From positions 11,441,396-11,505,395 of the forward strand of contig NC_133658.1 of assembly GCF_037893015.1 (NCBI RefSeq): a stretch of 64,000 bases of DNA. Direction: 5' to 3'. The notes beneath the pieces are model-generated. The model did no database searches. It saw only the letters and a list, made by a program, of their open reading frames with translations, and was not told the origin of the DNA. This DNA comes from Macrotis lagotis (taxonomy: Eukaryota; Chordata; Mammalia; Peramelemorphia; Peramelidae). Position numbers and translations under genes: made by a program. Shown piece after piece: positions 47,467-58,011 of this stretch (its first letter is position 1; each line of letters starts with the position of its first letter).

Positions 47467-48109
47467 CATATCAGTGCCTTTGGCTCAAAGGAACTGTGTT
47501 TTATATCATATATGTTTTTTTAACATTTCTGAGAAATCCCTTGCATTTCAATCACTTTTATCAACTTACCAACTTTCTCCAAACTTTTAGAGTGCAGTGG
47601 GTAAGCCAATTAGTTGTGAAGAAGGGCCATTATAGCACAGCCATTCCCAGAGCTGAACCATGATTAGGAAAAAAGCCTGGGGTTGATATAAGTCCACATC
47701 CCTATGGCTTCAGTCTGGCTGTGATCTTAATCATCTGTCTTAGGTTTGGAAATTTTTACTTTTGTTTCATTGAAATCTGACTCATTCTACATCTCCCTCC
47801 ATTGCACCTGTTGTTGGCCTCTGTTGTTTGGCCTCAGGTGGTAGAATTCTAATGCCCCTAAGTCTTTTCAGCTGAACATCTCCAAGCTTGTCCAATGAAA
47901 TGACAATGGCATGCTTTCCACTCTCCTTCCCCTCCTGGTTGACCCTCCTGATACATTCCTGTTTGTCATTGTCTTATCCAAAAAGCCACAGTCCTTGCTG
48001 AAGAACCCAAAGGAAAACACACTGATGGTAATACATGCTGAACCATGAAATTCAGCCTCAAATCTAAATCTGTCTAAGTATTTGCTAAGCAGTAAAACTT
48101 TTTAGAGAA
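47467..48109. other. unassigned DNA
   Basis: No gene or repeat recognised. The 66-codon frame at 47463-47663 has no domain. Confidence 0.4.
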
Positions 48110-48420
48110 ATAAATTCATATTTAATGAGAATCTACTAAATGCCAAGATAGTCTTTAGGGATGTAAAGAAATCCAGGCCATGTCCCTGCCCTCCTCGAAC
48201 TTTCTTTGGAAGGTAGTAGATATACTAATAAAAAGAACTATTGTTATGGTGATCATATCATATCGGACAAGTTACACCGCAGTGATAAAGGGACCTGAAA
48301 ATATTATGAGAATTTAAAGAGAAAGTGTAGGATGGATAGGATTTATGAACAGCTTGACGAAGTTGCTGAGATGAGGAAATACAATAATTAATTGTTTAGG
48401 AGATTGTGAGTGGTTTTTTG
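48110..48420 (-). mobile_element. L2 3' end fragment, antisense
   Basis: 'CTACTAAATGCCAAGATAGT' (48132-48151), 'CATGTCCCTGCCCTCCTCGA' (48179-48198) and 'AGGATGGATAGGATTTATGA' follow the antisense L2 3' region. Confidence 0.7.
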
Positions 48421-48539
48421 TTGGGAGTTGGTGAGAGAGAGGTTTGAACAAAGGGTATGCACCCTGGAATAGAAGAAGCTTAGACTTCCCAGTCTTTGTA
48501 AAATGTTAAATCAAAACATTGGTTTATGAGATCATTTAA

Positions 48540-48716
48540 ACTTTAGAGTCATGTAGAACTCTTTGTGACCTCATTTGGAGTGTTCTTGGCAAAGATATTG
48601 GAGTGTTTTGCCATTTCCTTCTCCAGGTCATTTTACATGGCAGGTTCACACACCTGAGCTTGGATTTGAACTGAGATCTTTCTGACTCCAGTCCTGTCAA
48701 CACCTAGCTGCTTTGA
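48540..48716 (-). mobile_element. THER/MIR-type SINE, antisense
   Basis: 'GTGTTTTGCCATTTCCTTCT' (48602-48621) is the antisense extended-tail block. The antisense head ends 'AACACCTAGCTGC' at 48699-48711. Confidence 0.85.
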
Positions 48717-48754
48717 GACCAGAGGGTAAAGGTCACCAGATCAAATCCTTCATT

Positions 48755-48866
48755 TTGTAAATAAAGAATCTATAGCCCGGGGAATACATTGTTCAAAGTT
48801 ACCCAGGTGTTTGACACAGATGAGATTTCACCTCAAATCTCCTGACTCCAGAGTCAATCACTGAGA
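48755..48866 (-). mobile_element. MIR fragment, antisense
   Basis: 'TGTTCAAAGTTACCCAGGTG' and 'CTCAAATCTCCTGACTCCAG' fit the antisense MIR core and head side. Confidence 0.65.
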
Positions 48867-49239
48867 GAGATATGAGGAATGTAACGTTTTAGGATGTTAA
48901 GTCAGGTAACCCTTTAATTGAACAGATGTCCTTTTGGGTTTATACAACATTTACATTAGTATAATCTTTAATTTTCTTCAAAGTTCAGTTTGAGGATTAC
49001 TGTTTACTTGAGGTCTTTCTCCAAGCAATCAGCTGCTAATATTTTTCCACCTCTCTAAACCCCATCCCATTTATATTTATTTTGTATATAGTTATCTGAA
49101 TACACATTATCTTTTTAAAAAGACTGTAAGCACTTCAATGGTGGGCATAATTTCTTTTTTTATTATTTCTAGTACCTGGAAAATACAGTAACTAACTCTT
49201 AATAACCTAGAAGGGATGAGAAATATCACCCATTCCAGA
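48867..49239. other. unassigned DNA
   Basis: The part 49000-49170 has weak L2 3'-like text ('GACTGTAAGCACTTCAATGG'), not strong enough to call. Confidence 0.35.
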
Positions 49240-49800
49240 TAATGAAGACAAAAACCATTTTTGTGATGCTTCAAACTAGTGACTGTTGGGCTATATGGAT
49301 TGTTCATGAAAGACTAACGCTCCTCTCTAATGAAGGTATGCCAAGACCTTTTCAAGGTGGCTCATCCATCTTCAGGATCAATCTGCAGATAATTCTCATA
49401 TGCGGTTCCAAAAGTAGAGTAGGCAGTAGCCAAAACACAGATAAACCTCCTCGGCCACTGGGTTAAACCAGGCCAAAGGCTACCAGTGAGTCAGAGGAAT
49501 GTACCCCAGCAATGTGAAGACTTCCCCAGAGGACTGGACAATTTGTTCCAATGGCCAGGAAAGTGGTAAAGCAGGCACTCTGGAGTGATTGGAGTTTGAC
49601 ATTGAAGACATCAAGGTCATCCACCATATTGAGGGCCTTTAGTAGTTGTCTTTACTTTTATTTTGCCATTGGACTTGAATTAGTCTGAAAGAGTGAGACT
49701 GATGACTGTGAGCAACAATATCTCATTTAATCCCAATTCACTTACAATCACCCTGGGATGTGACTGGTCCTCCCCCAAAATGAAGGGTGAATAGCAATTA
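49240..49800 (+). mobile_element. LINE 3'-end fragment with the long-SINE tail, sense
   Basis: About 560 bases of relatively GC-rich sequence ending in 'GGGATGTGACTGGTCCTCCC' (49753-49772) and 'aaaatgaagggtg', which matches the 'gatgtcattggtcctcttcgagaacgaagga' tail of the long SINE. Internal landmarks include 'GAGGACTGGACAATTTGTTC'. It is taken to be a copy of the LINE family whose 3' end the SINE shares. Confidence 0.55.
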
Positions 49801-49844
49801 GTGACTGTTAAAAGTCTATACCAATTTAAGCTTTGGTGAACCCT

Positions 49845-49960
49845 GGGGGCAGCTAGGTGATGGATAGAGCGCTGACCCTAGAGTCAGGAGGACTTGAGTT
49901 CAAATTTGACCTTAGACAATTAACCCTATTGCCTTGAAAAAAAAGAAGAAAAGAAGAAAA
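49845..49960 (+). mobile_element. short tRNA-headed SINE, sense, internally shortened
   Basis: Head 'GGGGCAGCTAGGTGATGGAT' and box B 'GAGTTCAAATTTG' are intact, but about 40 bases of the middle are missing before 'CCTATTGCCTTG' and the A/G-rich tail. It is the only short SINE on the plus strand. Confidence 0.93.
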
Positions 49961-50110
49961 TGGGATGAATTCTGCTGAGATGGTTATATCTAATGGGTCT
50001 GCTGATAAGCTTCATGTCTGTCACATGAATTTTAGGAAAGCTGGGGGTACCATGGAGGATATCCCAATAATTAATAAAATGAAACACAAAGGGGTTATAC
50101 CCTGTATGTT

Positions 50111-50121
50111 GGGGGGGGGGG
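50111..50121. repeat. G homopolymer (11 bases)
   Basis: Eleven consecutive G, unusual in this AT-rich window. Confidence 0.9.
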
Positions 50122-50129
50122 ATAAACAA

Positions 50130-50640
50130 ATGAACTTATTGACAAATATTTATTAAGGTCCTACTGTGTTCTAAGCATTTTACTACATCTGGGGGATATA
50201 AAGAAAGACAAAATTTGGCCCCTTCTCTAAACAATCTCATGATCTAATAAGGGAGGCAACTTGAAAACAGTTATTCTCAAATAAGATATTGTGAATACTC
50301 TCAGAAGGAAGATCCTCAGATTAAGGAGGATGGTACAAACCTTGTACAAAGTGTGACTTTAGTTGAAACTTGAAGGAAGTCAGGAAAGTGAAGTAAAGAT
50401 AAGGAGGGAGAACTTTCTAGACATTGCTTCTAGCCTTTGAAAATGCTCAGAGCTGATGGATGGAGCATGGGTTTCAAGATCAAGGAGATAGCATCACTGA
50501 ATCGCTCCCTCCACCATGCATGGAAGGGAATAAGTATAGTGGATATGGAAGGCTCAGGGAGAAGGTTATGAACTACCTGGAAAGCCAAGCAGAAGGTTTT
50601 ATATTTAATCATGAGGGCAATAGGAAGTCTGGAATTAAAC
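50130..50640 (-). mobile_element. L2 3' region, antisense
   Basis: 'ATTTATTAAGGTCCTACTGT' (50148-50167), 'AACTTGAAGGAAGTCAGGAA' (50367-50386) and 'GAGGGCAATAGGAAGTCTGG' (50613-50632) follow antisense L2 in order from the 3' end inwards. Confidence 0.8.
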
Positions 50641-50710
50641 TATCTGTAAAATGAGTGAGGGGGTTATACTAGAATGGTCTCTCAGCTCCTTTAGCTTTAG
50701 TACTATGAGC
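50641..50710 (+). mobile_element. MIR 3' fragment, sense
   Basis: 'CTATCTGTAAAATGAGTGAG' and 'CTCCTTTAGCTTTAGTACTA' are MIR 3' text, joined directly to the L2 piece. Confidence 0.65.
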
Positions 50711-50719
50711 CCTAGCTTG

Positions 50720-50995
50720 TAGAAAATAAATAAAAAATATTTCAGTGGAGGTGGGAGGAGGAACTAACATCTGGAGATCAGGACATATTTCAAGGGGAAC
50801 ATAGTTCATGAGCAGAGTTTTGTAGGAAATAGGAGGTAGAAGTAAGAACATAGGATGTAAATTGATGGCAATTTGTAGAACCCATTATCTCTTTCTGGAA
50901 TACATTGTAAGCTCCTCAAAAACTGTAATTTTCTTTTATGAAGTTGACCTTCCTTTATACAAGAGATGCAGTGACTCTGTGTTCTATGTTTATTT
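50720..50995. other. unassigned DNA with L2-like scraps
   Basis: 'AACTAACATCTGGAGATCAG' (antisense-like) and 'GTAAGCTCCTCAAAAACTG' (sense 3'-end-like) suggest tiny L2 scraps on both strands; neither is long enough to place. Confidence 0.3.
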
Positions 50996-51165
50996 TAAAC
51001 TATAATTCCTGAGCAGAGTGAGCTCAGTGAGATAGCTAGAGAGCCAGGTTAGTAGACAGAAGAATTGGATTTAAATTTTGTCTTTGCCATATGGTTGTTT
51101 ATGTGGTTTTGAACAAGTCCCTTTATGTCTCCTTAAAACTCTAAATGCAGAGAAAGCTCTGTTCT
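50996..51165 (+). mobile_element. MIR/THER-type SINE fragment, sense
   Basis: 'AGATAGCTAGAGAGCCAGGT', 'GAATTGGATTTAAATTTTGT' (decayed box B) and 'GGTTTTGAACAAGTCCCTTT' are in sense SINE order. Confidence 0.55.
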
Positions 51166-51184
51166 TTATTAGTATAAAAAAAAC

Positions 51185-51245
51185 AAATGAATGAATGAAT
51201 GAATGAGTGAGTGAGTGAGTGAGTGAGTGAGTGAGTGAGTGAGTA
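51185..51245. repeat. (GAAT)n-(GAGT)n microsatellite
   Basis: Five GAAT-type units switch to about ten GAGT units, differing by one A-to-G change per unit. Confidence 0.96.
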
Positions 51246-51485
51246 GCATTATTTAATGTGCCCAACACCCTACTCAAGGGATATAATGAGAATAAGTTTA
51301 AGAGTCTTTTTTCTTAAGGGACTTTCATTCTAATGGGAGGGGTAACACATAGACTAAAGGAAATGGAGTTATGATTTGGGAAATAGAAATGAAGCCTGGT
51401 GCTATAGGATAGTTTATTGACCAGGCATTTCTAGAGGTAAAGGTAGAGGTACATTGATTCCAGTTTTTAGAGAAAGTGACAGAAA
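51246..51485 (-). mobile_element. L2 3' end fragment, antisense
   Basis: 'CATTATTTAATGTGCCCAAC' (51248-51267), 'AAGGGACTTTCATTCTAATG' (51317-51336) follow the antisense L2 3' region. The microsatellite abuts its 3' terminus. Confidence 0.6.
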
Positions 51486-52353
51486 ATGGGGCTGGGTGGG
51501 AATCACAGCAATTTGACTGTCTCTATGAAGAAAGAATATCTGGTCTCAGGGAGTGCCAGAAGGAATGGCTTAGTTCCTCCCAAGAATGGTCTTTCAATAT
51601 GCTTTTTGGAAGATGAAGAGGTAGCAGAAGGCAGGAACAAAAATGACTTGATGAAAAGGGAGTTTCTTTTCTGGAATGTATGTATACCAGTGGTTACCAT
51701 TTATTTTTTTCTAGTACATTTAATATAAAAATTTAGAAAAAAAATTCAGAAATGTAGGCTTTAAATTATCTCAACTATTAACGAAGAGAAAAAATACCAT
51801 TCTTTTATATCTTATATTGGTCAAGAAAATAGTGACATGCAAGCAAAATAAAGTTGTTTGTTTTTGAATATTCACAATATCGCATCATTAAACTTGCCAG
51901 TGTTGCTGAGACAATGGCCAAAAAACCAATTAACAATAAGGTCAAGGAGAGAGAAATGCATGACTTCCTTTGTGGTCCTTGTCATCATTCCTAACTAAAT
52001 AGTTGGCTTTAGCCTTAACACCACAAGGGAGAAAGGGTTCTAAGAGGTTCAAGTTTTAATATTTCTTACCATATTGGACAATAGAAAATTTGAAAATATT
52101 TATGAAAATAGGAAGTGAGTAATATTTCTGAACTGGGATATATAGTGTAAGGCACTCCAGCCTCTACTTGTAGAAGGTACTCCATTTATTTTATGGAATT
52201 ATACAGATATCTATATATAAATGTGATGGATCTGCATAGCTACATTTATTAAATTAATACAACTCTGTACATAGATATACATAGTTATATGTGTATATAA
52301 ATATACACACAACAAACATGCATATAAGTATATAAATCTTTAAAGGACAATGA
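51486..52353. other. unassigned AT-rich DNA
   Basis: No gene or repeat recognised. Overlapping frames at 51486-51728 and 51503-51700 on opposite strands look like chance. Confidence 0.4.
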
Positions 52354-52500
52354 TTTTTTTTTTTGCAAGGCAATGGGGTTAAGTGATTTGCCCAAGGTCA
52401 CACGGCTAGGTAATTATTAAGTGTCTGAGATTGGATTTGAACTCAGGTCCTCCTGACTCCAAGGCCAGTGCTCTATCCGCTGTGCCACCTAGCTGCCCCA
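52354..52500 (-). mobile_element. short tRNA-headed SINE, antisense, very well preserved
   Basis: T run, 'GCAAGGCAATGGGGTTAAGT', 'CACACGGCTAGGTAATTATT', 'GGTCCTCCTGACTCCAAGGC' and 'GTGCCACCTAGCTGCCCC'. It is close to the common form of the family, so it is young among those here. Confidence 0.95.
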
Positions 52501-53058
52501 GGGCACTAATTTTTTCAATATAATACACACATAGATGAATTGGTATATCAACATTTTGCTGATTAGTTCAATTGGCAAATTAATATAATCAGATTGCCCC
52601 AAAGGTGCATCTCCAATTCCAACAATGGAAGCATTGCTCTGCTGTGAGTACAAGGGATAGGAATCATTATAATTTCATAGAGACAAAAGCATAACCACAG
52701 AAAAGTCTCTGAAAACTGAGACATTTCATCCCTGTAAGTCAGGGAGGCATGTGTTGTATGTGCTAGGGATTTGCCATTGTGGGCAATCTGATTTTATTCA
52801 TTTGTTTATTGAATTAATTGTCATCATGTTAACGAATGATCTTTAGTCTTTCTTCTAAAGAATCTGGTCTACTGGTTGATGTAAAAGGAAAGATAGCATC
52901 TCACTGCCACCTTCCTTCCCCCTTCCCTCAATATTTGCCACACACAGGCATGGTACTGGTTGCCATGGTGATACACTTATCTCCATGGCAATAAATCATC
53001 AAAATCTATGGAAAGCCATGCCTATTGCCTCCTAATAGAAAAAATTGTGGACTCCAAA
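52501..53058. other. unassigned DNA with a palindromic X-box-like site
   Basis: At 52959-52972 the sequence GTTGCCATGGTGAT is close to the palindromic RFX-family X-box (GTTGCCATGGCAAC). A second half-like site, CCATGGCAA, lies at 52983-52991. No repeat motif was seen here. Confidence 0.4.
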
Positions 53059-53508
53059 TCAGCCATTTGGAGCCCTTGGGGTGGTATGGTTTGAGGTCAT
53101 TGATGAAGAATTTGATTTGCTCAGAAATAAAAAAAAGGAAAATGAGTTAAAGACAAGATAAACTAGAAGGAGAAAGTAGAGTCTCACATAATTATTCCCC
53201 CCCAAATGGAGTAATAAAGAGCCTACCGAATGAGCAAAGAAAGTAGGACCCCAGCTGCAGGAGCTGCTAAAGAGGCAGCTGTTCTTCCAAGTATGTTTTG
53301 AAAGAAGGTTAGGGCTCTCTTGATGGAGCTGAAATGATTGGCCGTAAAAACTGGGGCTCCATATCCTGAACCCCAGGAAATGATTAAGCCACCATTTGGC
53401 TAGGATCTGCCAACACACCTCATGCTTATCCAATAACTGCCACCAACCATGGATGGAACTGAACAAATTGGAAGTTTCATTGTACTTCAGCCCACTTCCA
53501 GGTACCAA
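53059..53508 (-). other. 149-codon open frame of unknown nature
   Basis: The longest open frame not explained by a simple repeat or a known transposon. It starts with Met at 53508 (minus strand), is rich in Ser, Leu and Trp, and has a hydrophobic stretch ('LYFLLLVYLVFNSFSFFLFL') near its end, followed by a Ser-rich tail. I do not recognise it. No promoter, splice pattern or poly(A) signal supports it, and the aromatic-rich composition is what random AT-rich DNA can give. A chance frame is the default explanation. Confidence 0.12.
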
Positions 53509-53894
53509 TATTCTCTGATCAGCAAAGAAAATGAGAAAACTGTGTCTGGCTCTCTTAGGGATTTTGTCTTTAGTTCATTCTTTCTTTTCTTTTCGATACT
53601 GACATTTCAACTTTTTAAAAATTACTTAATAGAATCTTGTCCCTACCTGGCCACCGGAGAAAGATAATGAGATAATTTAGGGAATCACAAACGCAGTATC
53701 TTAAGCATAAAACTACCAAGAGTCCTGTGGGGGCCAATTAATGAACAACTTTGAGGTTTTTAACAGAAACAAAAAAATTGAGAATAAAAAGAAACTCATC
53801 ATCTAAAAACATGTATAAATGTGTGTGTATAAACACACATATATGGATATGGACATTTACTGTCTGTTGAAACCTATTGATCTTTGTCAGATTG
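53509..53894. other. unassigned DNA
   Basis: Nothing recognised. Confidence 0.4.
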
Positions 53895-54055
53895 ATGGTT
53901 TTTAAATACATTGAATAAAATAAATAGAATTACAAGGAAACCAATGAATGTGGAAATAAATACATAATTTTTTGCCATCCAGTTTCATGTACTCATTGGA
54001 ATAATACCCACAGGCCCCTTGGTGGTTGACAGACCATAGGTTTAAGAACTCCTAA
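53895..54055. repeat. old dispersed repeat fragment, family unresolved
   Basis: 'AATAAAATAAATAGAATTAC', 'AAGGAAACCAATGAATGTGG' and, at the right end, 'GACAGACCATAGGTTTAAGA' form a set seen in the other orientation at 11888-12000. Confidence 0.5.
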
Positions 54056-54331
54056 GTTATAGTTCATAGGCTATTTTTAAAGGGTTTTCCACTATAACAG
54101 ACACATTTTTTTTCATGTTCTACTTGAAGAAGGTGTAAGGGGAGGGAGGTCACAGACTTTGGAGGCAACTCATACTACATTGGACAGATTGAATTTTGAG
54201 GAGATGTTTATAGTAAAAATTTTGTGGCACTCCATTTACGAAAAAAAAGAATCACAGAAATTTAAAATTATGTTGTACAAAGTAATAGTCAAGTGATCCT
54301 ATGGTCTTTGCCTGCAATACAAAAGAGTTTT

Positions 54332-54514
54332 TTTTTTTTAATTTTCTTTTAAAAAAAATTTTTAGGGGCTTTTTTTTTGCAAGGCAATGGGGTTAAGTGG
54401 CTTGCCCAAGGCCACACAGCTAGGTAATTATTAAGCAGCTGAGGTCGGATTTGAACTCAGGTACTCCTGACTCCAGGTCTGGGGCTCTATCCCCTGTGCC
54501 ACCTAGTGGTCCTG
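54332..54514 (-). mobile_element. short tRNA-headed SINE with 11-bp target duplication
   Basis: A long T/A-rich tail (54332-54378) precedes 'GCAAGGCAATGGGGTTAAGT', and the head ends near 'TGCCACCTAGTGGTCCTG'. The perfect duplication AAAAGAGTTTT lies at 54321-54331 and 54515-54525. Confidence 0.95.
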
Positions 54515-54525
54515 AAAAGAGTTTT

Positions 54526-55754
54526 CTAATCCATCTAGGCCAGTTCTCATTTCACAGATGAGGCAAATCTTTCCACTTTGGGATTCACTAAAAATAATTT
54601 TTTATCTCCTGAAATTAAAACTAAAGTTTTGTCTCTTCAACTTCCATTCATGCTTATAGCCCCAACCTCTAAGACCATGAATAATATTCTATTAAGTCTT
54701 TTAAGTATTTGAAAAAAGTTATCATTCTTCCCCAAAAGCCACTCCCATTGTTATACTGAATCTTTCTATCTTCTGGCTAAATATTCATGGTCCCTTCAAA
54801 AACTTCTCTATATAAATATACTCATGACCTTTCCCAATCCCAATCATGCTTTGCTTTCCCCATGTCTAACACTGGAAGGATCCTCTTTTTTCCCTCATTC
54901 TTTTCCAATTAAATTAAAAGCAGACAAACAAAAATAAAAGTTTTTAAAAATAGAGAAGTTAAAAATCATCTTTAGTTTCATAGTTTTGTTTTGCCTAATG
55001 ACCATGGAAGTCTATTCCATTCTCCCTAAGTAATCTGAGATGAATAATTTCCTTAAAGATAAAGTCACTTTCATGGGAATCTCCCACTCAACAAGTTCAG
55101 TTATCTCTTTGATTTCATTGATATTATAGAAAATGGAACCATTGTCAAGTATCCTAAAAAGAACAGTACTTCACAGATTATGATTGTGATAATCACTGCT
55201 AAACCCATTACCCTAATAACTGTGCATTCTGTGTGTAGTTTCCATTTAATTTTAAAGGAAATTTTCCCCATTTTAAATAGGATTAAATTAAGTTTGGGAA
55301 GATGAAGCACACCACTGACTAGCATCCAAGATGATTAGCCAAAAATAACCTTATCTGTTGACAACAAAAACATTCATTTCTTGAATGAAACATGATTGCC
55401 AAGGTAACAAGCAGTCATTTTAAGTATGATTTAAATCATTCTATAAACAGATCAAGAACCAAAAGAGATAAAATAAAAAAACTCAGGTTATATACAATTT
55501 AAAAGTGAAAAGAAATTGTTCAAATCCAAGAAATGTTTCTTTGCTTTTCATATCTCTATGCATTCATCAGTATATTTTAGCTAAATTAATTCAGAGTTTA
55601 TTTCACTGGCTTGATAAGCAATAGTTTCCTAAGAATGGAAATTAATTGTATTGAGAACAATGAAAAGGAAGATATATTAGCCACAGGGTCAAGATCCATC
55701 AAACTTTAGGGGATTAACCTTTGAATTCTCTTCCAGCTGTGAGATTCTCAAATT
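54526..55754. other. unassigned DNA
   Basis: A MIR-like scrap ('TTTCACAGATGAGGCAAATC' at 54551-54570) is the only recognisable piece. The 74-codon minus-strand frame at 55101-55325 has no domain. Confidence 0.4.
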
Positions 55755-56110
55755 ACTTGGTAAAGCAAAGTCAAGTTAAGTCAGCAAATATATATAAAAG
55801 GAGTACCATATATCAGAAGGCTATGCTATATTATGAGATTACAAAGAAAGGAGGGGAAAAAAAAAAGAATCCCCGTTCCCAAGTAGTTCACAGTTAATGG
55901 AAGAGAACAACATTGAAACAATTATGTGCATGCATGGGATAAATAAGATAAATTGGAAATAGTCTCAGAGGGAAGACATTAATGTTAAGGAGAACCAGCA
56001 AAGGCTTCTTACCAAAGCTGATACTTGAGTTGATAGTTGGAGGAAGGAAGCCAGGAGGCAGATATAAAGAGGAGGAGGGTACCAAGGTAAGGAGTAAAGT
56101 CAAGGAAAAT
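55755..56110 (-). mobile_element. L2 3' region, antisense
   Basis: 'AATCCCCGTTCCCAAGTAGT' (55869-55888), 'AACCAGCAAAGGCTTCTTAC' (55993-56012) and 'GCTGATACTTGAGTTGATAG' follow antisense L2. The 69-codon frame at 55894-56103 lies inside it. Confidence 0.75.
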
Positions 56111-56256
56111 GCCTCTAGTTGGGAGATAGTCTACTACATCTCACACATTCTTTAGTTATCACTCATAATCCTCATGGTCCTGTTACCACTTGAACTTTCC
56201 CCTCATGATCATTCTGTACTTTATATTTAAATGCTTCTAAAATTTTTCCATTTACT

Positions 56257-56257
<1 letters not shown>

Positions 56258-56317
<60 letters not shown>

Positions 56318-56338
56318 ATGTGTGTGTCTGTCTGTCTC
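56258..56338. repeat. (CT)n-(GT)n microsatellite
   Basis: About 25 CT units, then GT units with interruptions and two CTGT units. The Arg-Glu repeat frame on the minus strand (56172-56495) comes from it. Confidence 0.96.
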
Positions 56339-56449
56339 CTATTGGCTTCTCTTCTCTTTCACTCTTTGTCTCTTTTTCTCTGTCTATGTCTCTATCTCTT
56401 CTTTTCTCTCTGTCACTGACCTCATTAACTTCCTTCACATTGGGAGGAA

Positions 56450-56645
56450 ACATGGCTTTATGGGAAAGTGTCATGAATTTATAGAAAGAGGACATGGTTC
56501 AACATACTACCTCTGTGATTTAACCGTTATGCACCCTTTGTCAAATCACTCCTTGTCTTTGGTCCCCAGTCCCTCCTAAATAAAATAATGGGGTTGGAAT
56601 AGATGACCTCCTAGGCCCCTTTTCTAATTCTATAAGCACATTGTT
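56450..56645 (+). mobile_element. MIR SINE, sense
   Basis: 'CCTCTGTGATTTAACCGTTA', 'AAATAAAATAATGGGGTTGG' and 'ATAGATGACCTCCTAGGCCC' (56600-56619) are in MIR order through the 3' end. Confidence 0.82.
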
Positions 56646-56810
56646 CTATGACTATAATCTTTATGCAGATGAATCTCATTTAAATATTTTCTCAATTTAT
56701 ACCTCTCCTGAGATCCAACTGTCCATTAAACATTTCCATCTGGATGTCCCTCTGGCGCTTGAAAGTCAGCATATTCAAAATAGAATTCATAATAATTTAC
56801 CCTTTAAAAA
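56646..56810 (+). mobile_element. L2 reverse-transcriptase fragment, sense
   Basis: 'TATGCAGATGAATCTCATTT' (56662-56681) is the remains of the YADD region, read as 'YADESHLNIF' in the 102-codon frame at 56641-56949. This is followed by 'CATCTGGATGTCCCTCTGGC', a known L2 phrase. The frame is transposon-derived. Confidence 0.8.
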
Positions 56811-57849
56811 TGCAACACCACATATAAAATGTGTCTTTGCCTCCTATCAATTTCTTGTTTCTTTTCTGTTTTTGTTAATATTTTCTGATTTTTGTATCAT
56901 CAGTGTTTCTCATGAGTCACTTCCTTTCCATGAGAGTCATCTCAAATGATAAATGATATTTTTTTAATAGAGGAAAGTAAAGTGAGCACAACTGATCAAT
57001 ACATTGAAAAGTTTTGAGCCCATGTGCAGTACATAACACATGTGGACATTCCACCTTCTCATAAGAATAGACTAGGTTGTCTCCTCATGTATTTTTTTGA
57101 TTTGAGATCCACTTGACCTTTATAATTTTTTTCATTTACTTTGGATTTCTTCTTCAAGTTTCTTCGTCTTATTGATAGCACCAGGGTTGTGAGTTCTAGC
57201 TTATGGTTTCAGAGTTGGATAGACAGAACAAAAACAATCTACCCAAAAGCATAAATAGAAACCCTGAGCATAATCATAGGCAAATACAAGCACACATGCA
57301 TGTGCAAAGATAATGATAGGAGGGAGAATGCAAATTCTCGAAATATGATACCAATACTAGAATGGGAGCTCACCATCGTAAGCTCAAATGGAGCTCATCA
57401 GCACAAAGGCCACAAACTTAGTCCTTCAAGTCCATCTCCAAAAAATCAGGTCATAGTCACAAATAAATATACCTAGATAGCCCAGCTGGGGGTGGGAAAT
57501 TATGTTGTGGAATGTAGATGTGAGTTCCAAGCTTCTGTTGAGTATCTACTCATATTGGGGTTTGTCAAATGTCAAATAAGATGGTGAAGATAAGAACAAA
57601 CTTTAATACCCTAAATTCATGTAATTTAAAATTGCTATTGTAATAACTGGAGAAAAGAAGAATGGAGAAAGATATTAAAGCAATCTTCAAAGATTTGGAA
57701 AGAAATTATGTTAAAGAGGGAGGAATTAGAGGTGCCTTGAAAGACCATAGGTCCAGGCCATATCAGTTTCAGTTGACAGAAGGGGAGATAATTAGTTCAT
57801 AGATATGATGGCTGTTTCTCAATATTTTCACATGATCAAGGAATTAGAC
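56811..57849. other. unassigned DNA
   Basis: About 1 kb without a recognised element. The part near 57330-57480 is somewhat GC-richer. Confidence 0.4.
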
Positions 57850-58002
57850 ATTTTTTAAGGTTTTTTGCAAGGCAAATGGGGTTAAGTGGCTTGCCCAAGG
57901 CCACACAGCTAGGTAATTATTAAGTGTCTGAAATCATATTTGAACCCAGGTACTCTTGACTCCAGGGCCTGTGCTTTATTCACTGCACCACCTAGCCGCC
58001 CC
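57850..58002 (-). mobile_element. short tRNA-headed SINE with 9-bp target duplication
   Basis: 'TTTTTTGCAAGGCAAATGGG', 'CACACAGCTAGGTAATTATT' and 'CACCACCTAGCCGCCCC'. GAATTAGAC lies at 57841-57849 and 58003-58011. Confidence 0.95.
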
Positions 58003-58011
58003 GAATTAGAC

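Noticed and set aside
56172-56495. 107-codon minus-strand frame with Arg-Glu repeats
   Set aside because: It is a translation of the (CT)n repeat on the other strand, not a real acidic-basic protein.
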